DNA from: Chitinophagaceae bacterium
Lineage (GTDB): Bacteria > Bacteroidota > Bacteroidia > Chitinophagales > Chitinophagaceae
Reading direction: 5' to 3'
DNA: 10,325 bases
NCBI GenBank assembly: GCA_019747455.1
Contig: JAIEQT010000518.1
Coordinates: forward strand, 1-10,325
Below the pieces are notes generated by a model, which was not told the origin of the DNA, ran no database searches, and saw only the letters and a list, made by a program, of their open reading frames with translations. A program made the position numbers and the translations under genes. This document shows, in pieces, positions 1 to 8,347 of the stretch. Position 1 is the first letter of the stretch, and each line of letters opens with the position of its first letter.

Positions 1-1
1 C

Positions 2-2068
2 GACGGGGGTACCACCATTATCATTCAAGGTAAAAAAAGATTTGAGTGGACGGAAATGGTGAGTGAGGACCCCTATTTTAAAGCGGCTATACGTTTGTTT
101 GAGGAGGAAGAAGCACCTGATACAGCAGATTTTAAGGCTTACGTGAGCAGCATCAAAGATCTGGCCTCACAAATCGTACAGCTGTCTCCTAACCTCCCTA
201 CAGAGGCTGCCATCATTTTAAAAAATATTGAGAATGCATCATTCCTTATCAATTTCGTAAGCAGTAATTTAAACTCAGAATTACAAGAGAAACAGCAATT
301 GCTCGAGATGCAGGATATTAACGAGCGTGCCGTTAAACTCATGCAAATTTTACAACGCGAACTACAATTTGCGGAACTAAAAAATAAGGTAACCAATAAA
401 ACAAGAACAGAACTTGATAAACAACAGCGCGACTACTTTTTACAACAACAATTAAAAAGTATCAAGGAAGAATTAGGTGGCGATTCCAACGAGCGGGAAA
501 TATCTGAAATGAAGAAAAAGGCAGAAACAAAAAAATGGCCCGAAACGGCTAAAGCTGCTTTTAAAACGGGTATTCAAAAGTTGGAACGCATGCATCCTTC
601 CACACCGGATTATTCCGTTGTATATAACCATTTGGATCTTATGTTAGACCTTCCCTGGGAAGAATATACAGCTGATAAATACGATTTAAAAAATGCAAAG
701 AAAATATTGGATGCCGATCATTATGGTATGACCAAAATCAAAAGTCGTATTCTGGAATATTTAGCCGTGTTGCAGTTGAAAGGAGATATGAAAAGCCCGA
801 TCTTGTGTTTTCTGGGTCCTCCCGGAATAGGTAAAACTTCCTTAGGTAAATCTATTGCGCATGCTATAGGTAGAAAATATGTTCGCTTTAGTTTGGGCGG
901 CTTGCATGATGAAAGTGAGATCAGGGGGCATCGTAAAACTTATATTGGGGCTATGCCCGGCAGGGTGCTTCAGAATTTACGAAAATGTAAATCTTCAAAC
1001 CCTGTGATGATATTAGATGAAATAGATAAGATCGGTAATGATTTTAGAGGCGATCCTTCATCGGCTTTGTTGGAAGTTTTGGATCCTGAACAGAATAATA
1101 CTTTCTATGATAATTATCTGGAACTGGAATATGATCTGAGTAAAGTATTGTTTATTGCTACGGCAAATAATCTACAAAATATACAACCGGCATTACGAGA
1201 TAGGTTGGAGATTATTGATTTAAGTGGTTATGCTGTTGAAGAGAAAACGGAAATAGCCAAAAGACACCTGGTACCCAAACAAAAAGAAGCACATGGGTTA
1301 GCAAACCAACAATTTAAGATCAGCGATAAAGTGATCGAAAAAATTATTGAAGAATATACCCGAGAGAGTGGTGTTAGAGAACTAGACAGGCAATTGGCTT
1401 CTATTATGAGATATCAAGCTAAAGAAATGGCCTTGAAGGGTAAATTAAAGCATACACTTACGGCTCCTGATATTGAGAAAATACTCGGACAAGCACGCTA
1501 TAATAATGAGATATACAAAACAGCTAATATGCCTGGAGTAGCTGTAGGGCTTGCCTGGACCTATGTTGGAGGCGATATTTTATTTATAGAAACTATTTTA
1601 AGTGATGGTAAAGGAGAACTGAAACTAACCGGAAATTTAGGTAATGTGATGAAGGAAAGTGCTACTACCGCGTTAAGCTATATTCATTCGAATGCGAAAA
1701 AATTAGGTGTTGATCCGGAACTTTTTGGTAAGAAAAATGTACATATTCATGTTCCTGAAGGAGCGGTACCTAAAGATGGCCCAAGCGCCGGTGTTACCAT
1801 GCTCAGCTCTTTGGTTTCAGCCTTTACCGGAAGGAAAATAAAACCTTTTTTAGCCATGACAGGCGAAATTACACTTCGTGGACAGGTACTACCTGTTGGT
1901 GGCATTAAAGAGAAAGTACTTGCTGCTAAAAGAGCCGGGCTGAAAGAAATTTTACTTTGCGCAGCTAATAAAAAAGATGTAGAAGAGATAGAAGGCGATT
2001 TCATAAAAGGTATTCAATTCCAATATGTTAAAACCATGCAACAAGTATTAGAGCATGCCATTGTATAA
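2..2068 (+). CDS. lon: ATP-dependent Lon protease, 5' end cut off by window edge
   Basis: Lon is a cytoplasmic hexameric AAA+ serine protease that degrades misfolded and regulatory proteins. The reading frame is open to the left edge. The first 18 visible codons (beginning [10 protein letters not shown]) are standard Lon N-domain sequence, so the ATG at 56 is an internal Met. Counting the first visible codon as 1, the order is: end of the N-domain and a long helical linker to about residue 160, Walker A GPPGIGKT at 272-279, Walker B ILDEID around 339-340, sensor region ATANN, then the S16 protease domain. In that domain DGPSAG carries catalytic Ser595, and GGIKEK carries Lys638 (second Lys). 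The spacing from Walker A to Ser (323) and from Ser to Lys (43) equals that of E. coli Lon. Roughly 85-130 N-terminal residues should lie outside the window. All key residues are intact. An intrinsic terminator lies about 100 bases after the stop. Confidence 0.97.
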   Translation, partial: DGGTTIIIQGKKRFEWTEMVSEDPYFKAAIRLFEEEEAPDTADFKAYVSSIKDLASQIVQLSPNLPTEAAIILKNIENASFLINFVSSNLNSELQEKQQLLEMQDINERAVKLMQILQRELQFAELKNKVTNKTRTELDKQQRDYFLQQQLKSIKEELGGDSNEREISEMKKKAETKKWPETAKAAFKTGIQKLERMHPSTPDYSVVYNHLDLMLDLPWEEYTADKYDLKNAKKILDADHYGMTKIKSRILEYLAVLQLKGDMKSPILCFLGPPGIGKTSLGKSIAHAIGRKYVRFSLGGLHDESEIRGHRKTYIGAMPGRVLQNLRKCKSSNPVMILDEIDKIGNDFRGDPSSALLEVLDPEQNNTFYDNYLELEYDLSKVLFIATANNLQNIQPALRDRLEIIDLSGYAVEEKTEIAKRHLVPKQKEAHGLANQQFKISDKVIEKIIEEYTRESGVRELDRQLASIMRYQAKEMALKGKLKHTLTAPDIEKILGQARYNNEIYKTANMPGVAVGLAWTYVGGDILFIETILSDGKGELKLTGNLGNVMKESATTALSYIHSNAKKLGVDPELFGKKNVHIHVPEGAVPKDGPSAGVTMLSSLVSAFTGRKIKPFLAMTGEITLRGQVLPVGGIKEKVLAAKRAGLKEILLCAANKKDVEEIEGDFIKGIQFQYVKTMQQVLEHAIV

Positions 2069-2166
2069 AATCGGTGAATTTTTGTACCGCTTTTGAACTT
2101 AATTATTAGACAATTGTAAACCATTTCATCAACAGATATTTCATGTTGGTTGTTTTAAAGGTAACG

Positions 2167-2194
2167 TCCCCCATTTCTATGGGGGATTTTTTTT
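2167..2194 (+). terminator. Intrinsic terminator after lon, just before porQ
   Basis: Perfect 8-bp inverted repeat: arm TCCCCCAT at 2167-2174, loop TTCT at 2175-2178, arm ATGGGGGA at 2179-2186. Eight T residues follow directly (2187-2194). The GC core plus T run is the classic rho-independent form, and only the plus strand has the T run. It would end the lon transcript after a 3' untranslated stretch of about 100 bases. It ends 11 bases before the porQ ATG, so it may also attenuate any transcript that enters porQ from upstream. Confidence 0.88.
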
Positions 2195-2205
2195 AGCTTT
2201 ATTGC

Positions 2206-3216
2206 ATGAGGGGCTTCTTTTTTTGTTTAACATTGTGGCTATTAAGTACTAAAATATATTCACAAACATTAGGTGGTAATGCTTCTTTTAGTTTTCTACA
2301 ATTACCTGTAAGTGCCCAACAGTCGGCACTTGGCGGACTTAACATCAGCACGTTTAATAAAGATGTGGCTAATGCCTGGGCAAACCCCGCTTTACTCAGA
2401 TCCGAAATGAATAAGCAGCTCAGTACTTCTTATAATGCTTTTTTAGCGGGGATCAATCAATTAGGATTGGTTACAGGTATAAGTACAAAGGGAGAAAAAA
2501 TTATGGTTGGGGCGGGCATACAATTTTTAGACTATGGCACGATCATACAAACAGATGCTGCAGGTAATAACCTGGGATTTTTTAAAGCAGCTGATTATGC
2601 CCTTCAACTGATGGCATCTACTAATTATAAAGAGCATTTCAGGGTTGGTATGGCGTTCAAGTTTTTGCAATCTCACTACGGGCAATATCGGGCATCCGGT
2701 GTAGGTGCAGATTTTGGTATTACTTATTACGATAGTAGTAAAGGGTTTCAAATAGCTGTGTTGGTAAAAAATATTGGTGCCCAACTTACTACCTACGAGC
2801 CAAACGGAATCAAAGAAGAGCTTCCCTTCGATTTACAAGCCGGAATTAGTTATGCTTTTACAAATATCCCATTACAAGTTTCTATAACTGCCCAACAACT
2901 ACATCGGTTTACATCTAAGGGAAATGAGCAAACAAGTGTAGGCGGAACTGCTGCAACAGAGGATAATAGCTTTTTCAGTAATTTAGGTTCTCACTTTTTA
3001 CTTAGCGCACAATACAGGATAGCTAATACGCTGGAGTGGTATGCGGGTTATAATTTTTTAAGAGGAAGAGATTTGAATATCAGCAATGGTCCTAATGCTT
3101 TTAATGGCTTTTCAACCGGCTTTGGTTTATTGCTGAAAAAATTTACCGTTCATTATGGAACAGGTTTTTATCAGAAAAATATGTATCATCATTTTTCTGT
3201 AAATTTTAATCTATAA
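2206..3216 (+). CDS. porQ: Type IX secretion system outer-membrane protein PorQ
   Basis: PorQ is an outer-membrane beta-barrel protein of the type IX secretion system. It acts with PorU, PorV and PorZ, which process and attach secreted proteins to the cell surface. The 336-residue product has a signal peptide: MRG, a hydrophobic stretch at about 4-14, and likely cleavage after the IYS at 17-19. The mature part opens with the PorQ-like pattern GGNASFSFLQLPVSAQQSAL and then NPALLRSEMN at about 60-69. Repeated amphipathic strands rich in Gly and aromatic residues follow, up to an aromatic-rich C-terminal strand ending in Leu (HHFSVNFNL), as in outer-membrane barrels. Length is normal for the family. 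The start at 2206 is supported by the signal peptide. There is no Shine-Dalgarno sequence, and the terminator sits 11 bases upstream. No other secretion genes are nearby, which is usual because these genes are scattered in Bacteroidota. Identification rests on recalled family pattern, not a search. Confidence 0.88.
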   Translation: MRGFFFCLTLWLLSTKIYSQTLGGNASFSFLQLPVSAQQSALGGLNISTFNKDVANAWANPALLRSEMNKQLSTSYNAFLAGINQLGLVTGISTKGEKIMVGAGIQFLDYGTIIQTDAAGNNLGFFKAADYALQLMASTNYKEHFRVGMAFKFLQSHYGQYRASGVGADFGITYYDSSKGFQIAVLVKNIGAQLTTYEPNGIKEELPFDLQAGISYAFTNIPLQVSITAQQLHRFTSKGNEQTSVGGTAATEDNSFFSNLGSHFLLSAQYRIANTLEWYAGYNFLRGRDLNISNGPNAFNGFSTGFGLLLKKFTVHYGTGFYQKNMYHHFSVNFNL

Positions 3217-3224
3217 CCTAATCC

Positions 3225-4715
3225 CTAAAAATCGAATCGTATGCCTTGGGCTAAGGGTAAATTTTGGCCCCAATTGATGGTGTTGGTTTGTCTGCGCATG
3301 TAGGCCTTCCAGGCATCGCTACCACTTTCACGACCGCCTCCTGTTTCTTTTTCTCCACCAAAAGCACCGCCTATTTCGGCTCCACTCGTTCCAATATTCA
3401 CGTTGGCAATACCACAATCGCTTCCAGCTGCTGATAGGAATTGTTCTGCCTCACGCATATTCAGTGTCATAATAGTAGAGGATAAGCCTTGTGGAACACC
3501 ATTTTGCAAAGCAATGGCTTCATCAATAGTATCATATGACATCACGTATAAAATGGGTGCAAACGTTTCGTGCTGAACAATGGCCCATTCATTTTTCACA
3601 GCTGCAATACAAGGCTTCACATAGCAACCACTTTCATACCCTTCGCCTGTTAAAATACCTCCTTCTACCAAAAATGTACCGCCTTGTTTTTTACAAGCAT
3701 CAATAGCTTGTAGATACATATTTACAGCGTCTTTATCAATTAATGGACCTACATGATGTTTACTGTTTAACGGATCACCAATTTGGAGTTGCTTGTAAGC
3801 ATTTACCAATTTTTGCGTAAATACTTCATAAACAGCGGAATGAATGATTAGTCTTCTTGTAGTAGTGCATCTTTGTCCGGCAGTACCAACTGCTCCAAAT
3901 ACAGCACCAACCAGCGCCATATCTAAATCGGCATCTTTTGAAATAATCATGGCATTATTACCGCCTAATTCCAAAATCGTTTTTCCTAATCTTTTAGCAA
4001 CAGCCTCATTAACGGCCTTTCCCATTCTGGTAGAACCTGTTGCTGATATTAGCGGAATGCGTGTATCATTACTCAACCATTCTCCCAACTCTCTGCCGCC
4101 TTGTACTACTATATCCACGCCTTCAGGAACATGATTACGATCGAATACTTCTTTCACGATTTTTTGTACGGCTACTGCACATATGGGTGTTTTCTCACTG
4201 GGCTTCCAAATAGTAGTATTGCCGCAAACCCATGCTAGTGCTGCATTCCAACTCCATACTGCTACCGGGAAATTGAATGCCGAAATAATACCTACAACAC
4301 CTAACGGGTGCCATTGCTCATACATACGATGTTGTGGTCGCTCGCTATGCATGGTTAATCCGTATAACTGACGGGATAACCCAACAGCAAAATCGCAGAT
4401 ATCAATCATTTCTTGCACCTCACCATAGCCTTCTTGTAAACTTTTACCCATTTCATAACTCACTAATTTTCCTAATGGCTCTTTATAGGTACGAAGCGCG
4501 TCTCCTACCTGGCGTACAATCTCACCTCTCTTGGGTGCAGGCCAGCTTCGCCATGTTGCAAAAGCTTTCTGTGATTGCTGTACAGCTATATTGTATTCTT
4601 CTTTTGTAGTAGGAGCTACCGTACCAATAAGCTTACCATCCGTGGGAGAGTAAGATGCTAATACATGATTACCGGAAATGGCTTTATCAATACCTAATAT
4701 TTGTAAGAAATCCAT
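3225..4715 (-). CDS. amaB: ALDH7-family aldehyde dehydrogenase (probable aminoadipate-semialdehyde / piperideine-6-carboxylate dehydrogenase)
   Basis: This is a soluble NAD-dependent aldehyde dehydrogenase of 496 residues, full length for the antiquitin (ALDH7) family. Visible catalytic features: Asn148 (AFNFP, oxyanion), GSTRMG at 227-232 (cofactor loop), Glu249 (LELGG, general base), Cys283 (GQRCTT, nucleophile) and Glu383 (ETFAP, cofactor ribose). The C-terminal part contains TSGAEIGGAFGGEKETGGG and GRESGSDAWK, strongly typical of ALDH7. A constant offset of 19 to human ALDH7A1 mature numbering places Glu102 and Arg282 on its substrate-binding Glu121 and Arg301. This supports alpha-aminoadipate semialdehyde as substrate, so a role in lysine catabolism is inferred; betaine aldehyde or lipid aldehydes are alternatives. 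It starts 36 bases after the response-regulator stop and has its own possible -7 box. Its stop converges on the porQ stop with 8 bases between and no visible terminator. The symbol amaB is used for this activity in other bacteria and is tentative here. Confidence 0.9.
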   Translation of the reverse strand: MDFLQILGIDKAISGNHVLASYSPTDGKLIGTVAPTTKEEYNIAVQQSQKAFATWRSWPAPKRGEIVRQVGDALRTYKEPLGKLVSYEMGKSLQEGYGEVQEMIDICDFAVGLSRQLYGLTMHSERPQHRMYEQWHPLGVVGIISAFNFPVAVWSWNAALAWVCGNTTIWKPSEKTPICAVAVQKIVKEVFDRNHVPEGVDIVVQGGRELGEWLSNDTRIPLISATGSTRMGKAVNEAVAKRLGKTILELGGNNAMIISKDADLDMALVGAVFGAVGTAGQRCTTTRRLIIHSAVYEVFTQKLVNAYKQLQIGDPLNSKHHVGPLIDKDAVNMYLQAIDACKKQGGTFLVEGGILTGEGYESGCYVKPCIAAVKNEWAIVQHETFAPILYVMSYDTIDEAIALQNGVPQGLSSTIMTLNMREAEQFLSAAGSDCGIANVNIGTSGAEIGGAFGGEKETGGGRESGSDAWKAYMRRQTNTINWGQNLPLAQGIRFDF

Positions 4716-4731
4716 GGCTCTTTGTTTGGCG

Positions 4732-4739
4732 CAAAGGTA
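4732..4739 (-). promoter_or_regulatory. Possible Bacteroidota -7 promoter box for the aldehyde dehydrogenase gene
   Basis: On the minus strand these bases read TACCTTTG, an exact match to the Bacteroidota -7 consensus TAnnTTTG. They lie 16 bases before the dehydrogenase ATG, in the 36-base gap after the response-regulator stop. Transcription from it would leave a 5' leader of only about ten bases. No TTG (-33 element) is found at the usual distance of about 19-21 bases; the nearest TTG lies 33 bases upstream. It may be a weak or chance match, with the gene instead read from the kinase-regulator transcript. Confidence 0.35.
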
Positions 4740-4751
4740 TGTATATCGGCA

Positions 4752-5453
4752 TTATGAATTCATCTTGGAAGCCAACAATAGTTGGTCATATACCGTACCA
4801 TAGCTACTGCCAATAGGTATTTCTTTATTTGCAATCCAGATCTTTGTTTTACTAAATTTCTCTACTTTATGGATAGGTATGATAAATGAACGATGAACCC
4901 TCAAAAAATCTCTTGCAGGCAATTTCTCTTGAATATTTTTAAGCGTCATTAAAGTAAGTACCGGATTGGGTTTGATATAAATTTTGATATAATCATCAAG
5001 CGCTTCTATTAGCTCAATATCTTTCAAGTTAACTTTCATGATCTCATAGTTTACTTTAATAAACAATGAGTTTAATTGTAGTTCTTGTGTGCTTAAAAAT
5101 TCCAAATACTCTTTTGCTTTATAACATGCTTTTAAAAAGCGGTCGTATTCAAAGGGTTTTAGAAGATAGTCTACGGCATCAACAGAAAAACCTTCTACCG
5201 CAAAATCGCGGTAGGCGGTGGTAAAAATGACGATCGGTTTTTCTGCCAGTGATTTATAAAATTGTAAACCGTTGATATCCGGCATTTGGATATCTAAAAA
5301 AAGTATATCTACTTTATGTTGTTCAATATATTTTTTAGCCTCATCTGTATCCGTAAAAATGTGTTCGAGTTGTAAAAAGGAAATACGGCTACAAAATTCT
5401 TTTATTACTTGTAACGCTAATGGTTCATCGTCGATGGCAATGCATGTAATCAT
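4752..5453 (-). CDS. LytTR-family response regulator
   Basis: A cytoplasmic DNA-binding response regulator of 233 residues, the partner of the histidine kinase encoded directly before it. The receiver domain (about 1-118) has acidic Asp8 and Asp9, phospho-acceptor Asp54 (LFLDIQMPD), Thr79-Ala80 (FTTAY) and Lys99 (LLKP). The C-terminal LytTR domain (about 128-230) has the family pattern IKVNYEIMKVNLKDI, then the DDYIKIY strand, and FLRVHRSFIIP at 183-193. LytTR domains bind direct repeats upstream of target promoters. The ATG follows the kinase TAA with no intervening base, so the two are almost certainly translated from one message. All phosphorelay residues are intact. The target genes cannot be told from the sequence. 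The aldehyde dehydrogenase 36 bases downstream is the nearest candidate, but this is weak. Confidence 0.95.
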   Translation of the reverse strand: MITCIAIDDEPLALQVIKEFCSRISFLQLEHIFTDTDEAKKYIEQHKVDILFLDIQMPDINGLQFYKSLAEKPIVIFTTAYRDFAVEGFSVDAVDYLLKPFEYDRFLKACYKAKEYLEFLSTQELQLNSLFIKVNYEIMKVNLKDIELIEALDDYIKIYIKPNPVLTLMTLKNIQEKLPARDFLRVHRSFIIPIHKVEKFSKTKIWIANKEIPIGSSYGTVYDQLLLASKMNS

Positions 5454-6542
5454 TTATGTATATATAGTAAGGTTAACAGAATAAAAACCGTCTTTTATCC
5501 CATATGATAGCTGATGCTTTTCCGGGTAAAGTAATTCAAGGCGACGTTTCACGTTATTGATACCAATGCCCGTATTCTCTTGCAAATTATTTTCTGATTG
5601 CACGATGAAATTTTTTGCTGAAAACTCAATTTTATTAGCAACAGTATGTAACGAAAAGTCAATAATACTTTCTTCCTTAGTGCTGATCCCATATTTAAAT
5701 GCATTCTCTACAAAGGCAATGAAGATAAGTGGCGCAACCAATAATTCGCCGGTATTTCCGCCAACTTCAAAATGTACTTTTACTTTATTGGTAAGTCTTA
5801 CTTGCTGTAGTTCAATATAGTTATTTGTAAAATCAATTTCATTTTGCAGCGGTACTAATCGTTGCTCAGTTTCCGCCAAGATATAACGCATGATGGAAGA
5901 AAGCTTCAAAACTGCTGTAGCGGTTTTATCGCTTTTTACAATGGCCAGGGAGTAGATATTATTAAGCGTATTGAAAAAGAAGTGTGGGTTTACTTGTGAT
6001 TTTAGAAACGATAGTTCGGTATTTAATTTTTCGTTCTCTGTTTCTTTTCTGTTTTGTTCTGTTTCCAACCAACGTTGTACCACACTAACACAGGTTCCTA
6101 CCGTAAATACAAGTAAAAAAATGGCTGTATTATAAGGGTCTGCCAGTGGCCTTCTGCGCGGTCCGCCGCTTCTTACAATTCCTTTATAAGCCGGGTTTCT
6201 AATGTAGGCCGGTATATTGTTTTGTGGGTCGGGCGGAACAATGATACGGGCTATTTCTCTGGGAACATACAAAAAGAAAATAAGGCAGGCTAAGGTAGCT
6301 AGTACATACCAAAGCCATTTCTCTTTTACCAGTAATTTAGGAATAAGTACTTGTGTATTGAGATAGTAGAAAAATACAAGGAAAATATTATTGCAGATAA
6401 TAACGGTAAGCATATAATTGCTCATATTGAACTCTCTTAGTCTGGGAAAAAAAACCAGATAAGGGAGTGCAAAAAAACAGATCCAAGCAGCAATATGTGC
6501 TATAACCGGAATGACTCTTTTCTTATTATTAATCGGTAACAA
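5454..6542 (-). CDS. LytS/YehU-type sensor histidine kinase (TTG start)
   Basis: A membrane sensor kinase of 362 residues. Four hydrophobic segments (about 9-33, 43-65, 76-95, 138-155) anchor it. A loop of about 40 residues (96-137) containing GGPRRRP is predicted to face the periplasm, and a charged coiled-coil stretch (156-180) leads to the catalytic part. The His_kinase domain has phospho-acceptor His187 in QVNPHFFFNTLNN, an N-box with Glu279-Asn280 (FVENAFKYG), and a short G-box GIGINNVKRRLELLYP at 325-340, the reduced form typical of LytS-like kinases. No separate sensor domain is present, so the signal is unknown. The start codon is TTG at 6540-6542: an in-frame TAG stands two codons upstream, and the first in-frame ATG (codon 40) would remove the first membrane segment and leave an odd number. 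A sequencing error or another non-ATG start remains possible. An 84-base gap separates it from panB; I could not identify a convincing promoter there. Confidence 0.92.
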   Translation of the reverse strand: MLPINNKKRVIPVIAHIAAWICFFALPYLVFFPRLREFNMSNYMLTVIICNNIFLVFFYYLNTQVLIPKLLVKEKWLWYVLATLACLIFFLYVPREIARIIVPPDPQNNIPAYIRNPAYKGIVRSGGPRRRPLADPYNTAIFLLVFTVGTCVSVVQRWLETEQNRKETENEKLNTELSFLKSQVNPHFFFNTLNNIYSLAIVKSDKTATAVLKLSSIMRYILAETEQRLVPLQNEIDFTNNYIELQQVRLTNKVKVHFEVGGNTGELLVAPLIFIAFVENAFKYGISTKEESIIDFSLHTVANKIEFSAKNFIVQSENNLQENTGIGINNVKRRLELLYPEKHQLSYGIKDGFYSVNLTIYT

Positions 6543-6626
6543 AAACTAGGCTTTTACGCAATGTAATAAAAGGGCTATACAACTACGTGAAATTAAGGAT
6601 GAATATGCCATGTATATCGGTAAAAA

Positions 6627-7436
6627 TCAATATGATTCCGTTTCGTTCGGAAAATTGATAGATTTCACATCATTAATATACTGTTGAACAGCTCCTGTAA
6701 TTTGATTTTCGAGTTGTAGATATTTTCGAATAAAACGCGGATTGAATTCATTATTAATACCTAATAAATCGTGCATAACCAGAACTTGTCCATCGCAGCT
6801 ACTTCCAGCCCCAATACCAATGGTAGGAATGTTTAATAGGCTAGTAACTTCTTTGGCTAATGCTGCCGGAATCTTCTCTAATACAACAGCAAAACAACCG
6901 GCCTCTTCCAGTGCTTTGGCATCTGCTAATAATTTATCAGCTTCTGCTTTTTCTTTTGCCCGTACATTATAGGTTCCGAATTTGTAGATAGATTGGGGTG
7001 TAAGACCAACATGCCCCATAACAGGAATGCCGGCACTTACAATTCTTTTTACACTTTCGGTAACTTCTTCGCCGCCTTCGAGCTTTATGGCATGTCCTCC
7101 TGTTTCTTTCATAACCCTGATCGCGGAGGCCAACGCAACTGCTGAGTTAGATTGATAGGAGCCAAAAGGCAGGTCAATCACCACAAGCGATCGATTCACC
7201 GCTTTTACAACACATTGCCCATGGTAGATCATTTGATCTAGCGTAATGGTAACGGTAGTTTCATGTCCTGCCATTACATTGCCGGCACTATCACCAACTA
7301 AAATTACTTCTATGCCGGCGGCATCAAAAATGCGGGCAAAGGAATAATCGTACGCTGTGATCATGGCGATTTTCTCGCCGGCTATCTTGAGCTTTTGTAA
7401 GGTATGTGTGGTTACTTTTTTAATCGGTGTATGCAT
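6627..7436 (-). CDS. panB: 3-methyl-2-oxobutanoate hydroxymethyltransferase (ketopantoate hydroxymethyltransferase)
   Basis: PanB transfers a hydroxymethyl group from 5,10-methylenetetrahydrofolate to alpha-ketoisovalerate, giving ketopantoate. This is the first committed step of pantothenate and coenzyme A synthesis, in the cytoplasm. The 269-residue product is full length for this TIM-barrel family. Visible signatures: MITAYDY at 25-31; [15 protein letters not shown] with metal-ligand Asp49; IDLPFGSY with Asp88; KLEGG with Glu120; GHVGLTPQ at 141-148; LEKIP with the probable catalytic Glu187; and IGIGAG with [12 protein letters not shown]. The ATG lies 2 bases after the ppx stop, so it should be the third gene of a ppk1-ppx-panB message. 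The remaining pantothenate genes (panC, panD, panE) are not in the window. No clear terminator is seen in the 84 bases after the stop. Confidence 0.97.
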   Translation of the reverse strand: MHTPIKKVTTHTLQKLKIAGEKIAMITAYDYSFARIFDAAGIEVILVGDSAGNVMAGHETTVTITLDQMIYHGQCVVKAVNRSLVVIDLPFGSYQSNSAVALASAIRVMKETGGHAIKLEGGEEVTESVKRIVSAGIPVMGHVGLTPQSIYKFGTYNVRAKEKAEADKLLADAKALEEAGCFAVVLEKIPAALAKEVTSLLNIPTIGIGAGSSCDGQVLVMHDLLGINNEFNPRFIRKYLQLENQITGAVQQYINDVKSINFPNETESY

Positions 7437-7438
7437 AA

Positions 7439-8347
7439 TTAGTTGCGGGCCGCTTGCAAGCGTTTTTCTTCCAGTTCATAATATAAATGTTGGATCAAAC
7501 CATCCGCTAGTCCAATTTTAGGAACATAAATATCTTCTGCTTCTGCCCATCGCATAACATTAATATAGATCTGTAGCGCGGGTACTATTACATCGGCTCT
7601 ATCACCACGAAGCTTATAGATATTGATTCTATCTTCTAATGAAAAGCTTGAAATTTCTTTATAATAGTCTTTTAGGAGTTCTAAATTTAGGGGTTTGCCA
7701 TCTTTCTTTTTACTCAACGAGAAAACTTTATTGATGTTGCCACCTGTACCAATAGCGATTAATTTTTTATATCCTTTGGTTTTTGATTTTACAAATTCCT
7801 TTACTTCATTCCACTTATCATCATCTACCATATCTTTCAAGAGGCGTATGGTGCCTATGTTAAACGATTTTTTGAACACGAGCTTACCATCGGCAAAAAA
7901 AGTGAGTTCCGTACTGCCTCCGCCAACATCTATATAGAGATAACTATTATTCGTATCCATATTTTCCGCCACATGGTTTTCGTAAATAATGGAAGCTTCT
8001 AAATCGCCGCTTATCACCTCTATTTCAATGCCTGTTTCCAGTTTCACTTTACGAATGATATCGGCACTATTGGCTGCATCCCGCATAGCACTGGTAGCGC
8101 ATGCTATAACATGTTTTACCTGATAGGCATTGATAAGATGGCTGTAGGCTTTCATGGTTTGCAAAACCATTCCTCTCTTTTCTTTTGAAATTTCTCCATT
8201 TTCAAATACATCGAAGCCTAATCGTAATGGTACCCGTACTAAATTTAATTTATTAAATAATGGTTTATTGGTTGCCTTATCATGCCCAATTTCCACGATC
8301 AGCAAACGTGCTGCATTACTTCCGATATCAATGGCTGCTAACCTCAC
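7439..8347 (-). CDS. ppx: Exopolyphosphatase / guanosine pentaphosphatase family protein, short form (GTG start)
   Basis: A cytoplasmic Ppx/GppA phosphatase of the ASKHA (actin-like) fold. The family removes terminal phosphate from polyphosphate, or the 5' phosphate from pppGpp. The 302-residue product has the phosphate-1 loop [13 protein letters not shown] (5-17), a catalytic-type Glu117 in [10 protein letters not shown], phosphate-2 motif [11 protein letters not shown] (138-148), the GTGGN loop (200-204), and [14 protein letters not shown] with IGLADGLI near the end. It lacks the C-terminal HD-like region of the ~500-residue E. coli Ppx and GppA; two-domain forms of about 300 residues are common elsewhere. 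The start must be the GTG at 8345-8347, because TGA directly precedes it in frame and family sequence begins at once. It overlaps the end of ppk1 by 20 bases, which suggests translational coupling. Polyphosphate is the likelier substrate given the neighbour, but pppGpp cannot be excluded. Confidence 0.93.
   Translation of the reverse strand: MRLAAIDIGSNAARLLIVEIGHDKATNKPLFNKLNLVRVPLRLGFDVFENGEISKEKRGMVLQTMKAYSHLINAYQVKHVIACATSAMRDAANSADIIRKVKLETGIEIEVISGDLEASIIYENHVAENMDTNNSYLYIDVGGGSTELTFFADGKLVFKKSFNIGTIRLLKDMVDDDKWNEVKEFVKSKTKGYKKLIAIGTGGNINKVFSLSKKKDGKPLNLELLKDYYKEISSFSLEDRINIYKLRGDRADVIVPALQIYINVMRWAEAEDIYVPKIGLADGLIQHLYYELEEKRLQAARN

Noticed and set aside
56..58. ATG as the start of lon
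   Set aside because: The frame is open to the left edge, and the 18 codons before it are normal Lon N-domain sequence, so this is an internal Met.
2072..2089. Inverted repeat CGGT...ACCG just after the lon stop as a first terminator
   Set aside because: The stem is only 4 bp with a 10-base loop and no proper T run; the hairpin at 2167-2194 is far better.
3844..4609. Open frames on the plus strand opposite the aldehyde dehydrogenase gene
   Set aside because: They lie fully antisense to a well-conserved gene, overlap each other, and resemble no protein family I recognise; they are frame shadows.
6601..6618. Partly palindromic AT-rich stretch in the panB-kinase gap as terminator or operator
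   Set aside because: The repeat is imperfect and has no T run on either strand; such matches are expected by chance in AT-rich sequence.
6543..6626. Promoter for the kinase-regulator unit in the 84-base gap
   Set aside because: A promoter is expected here, but I found no full TAnnTTTG box with a TTG at the right spacing; near matches were too weak to annotate.
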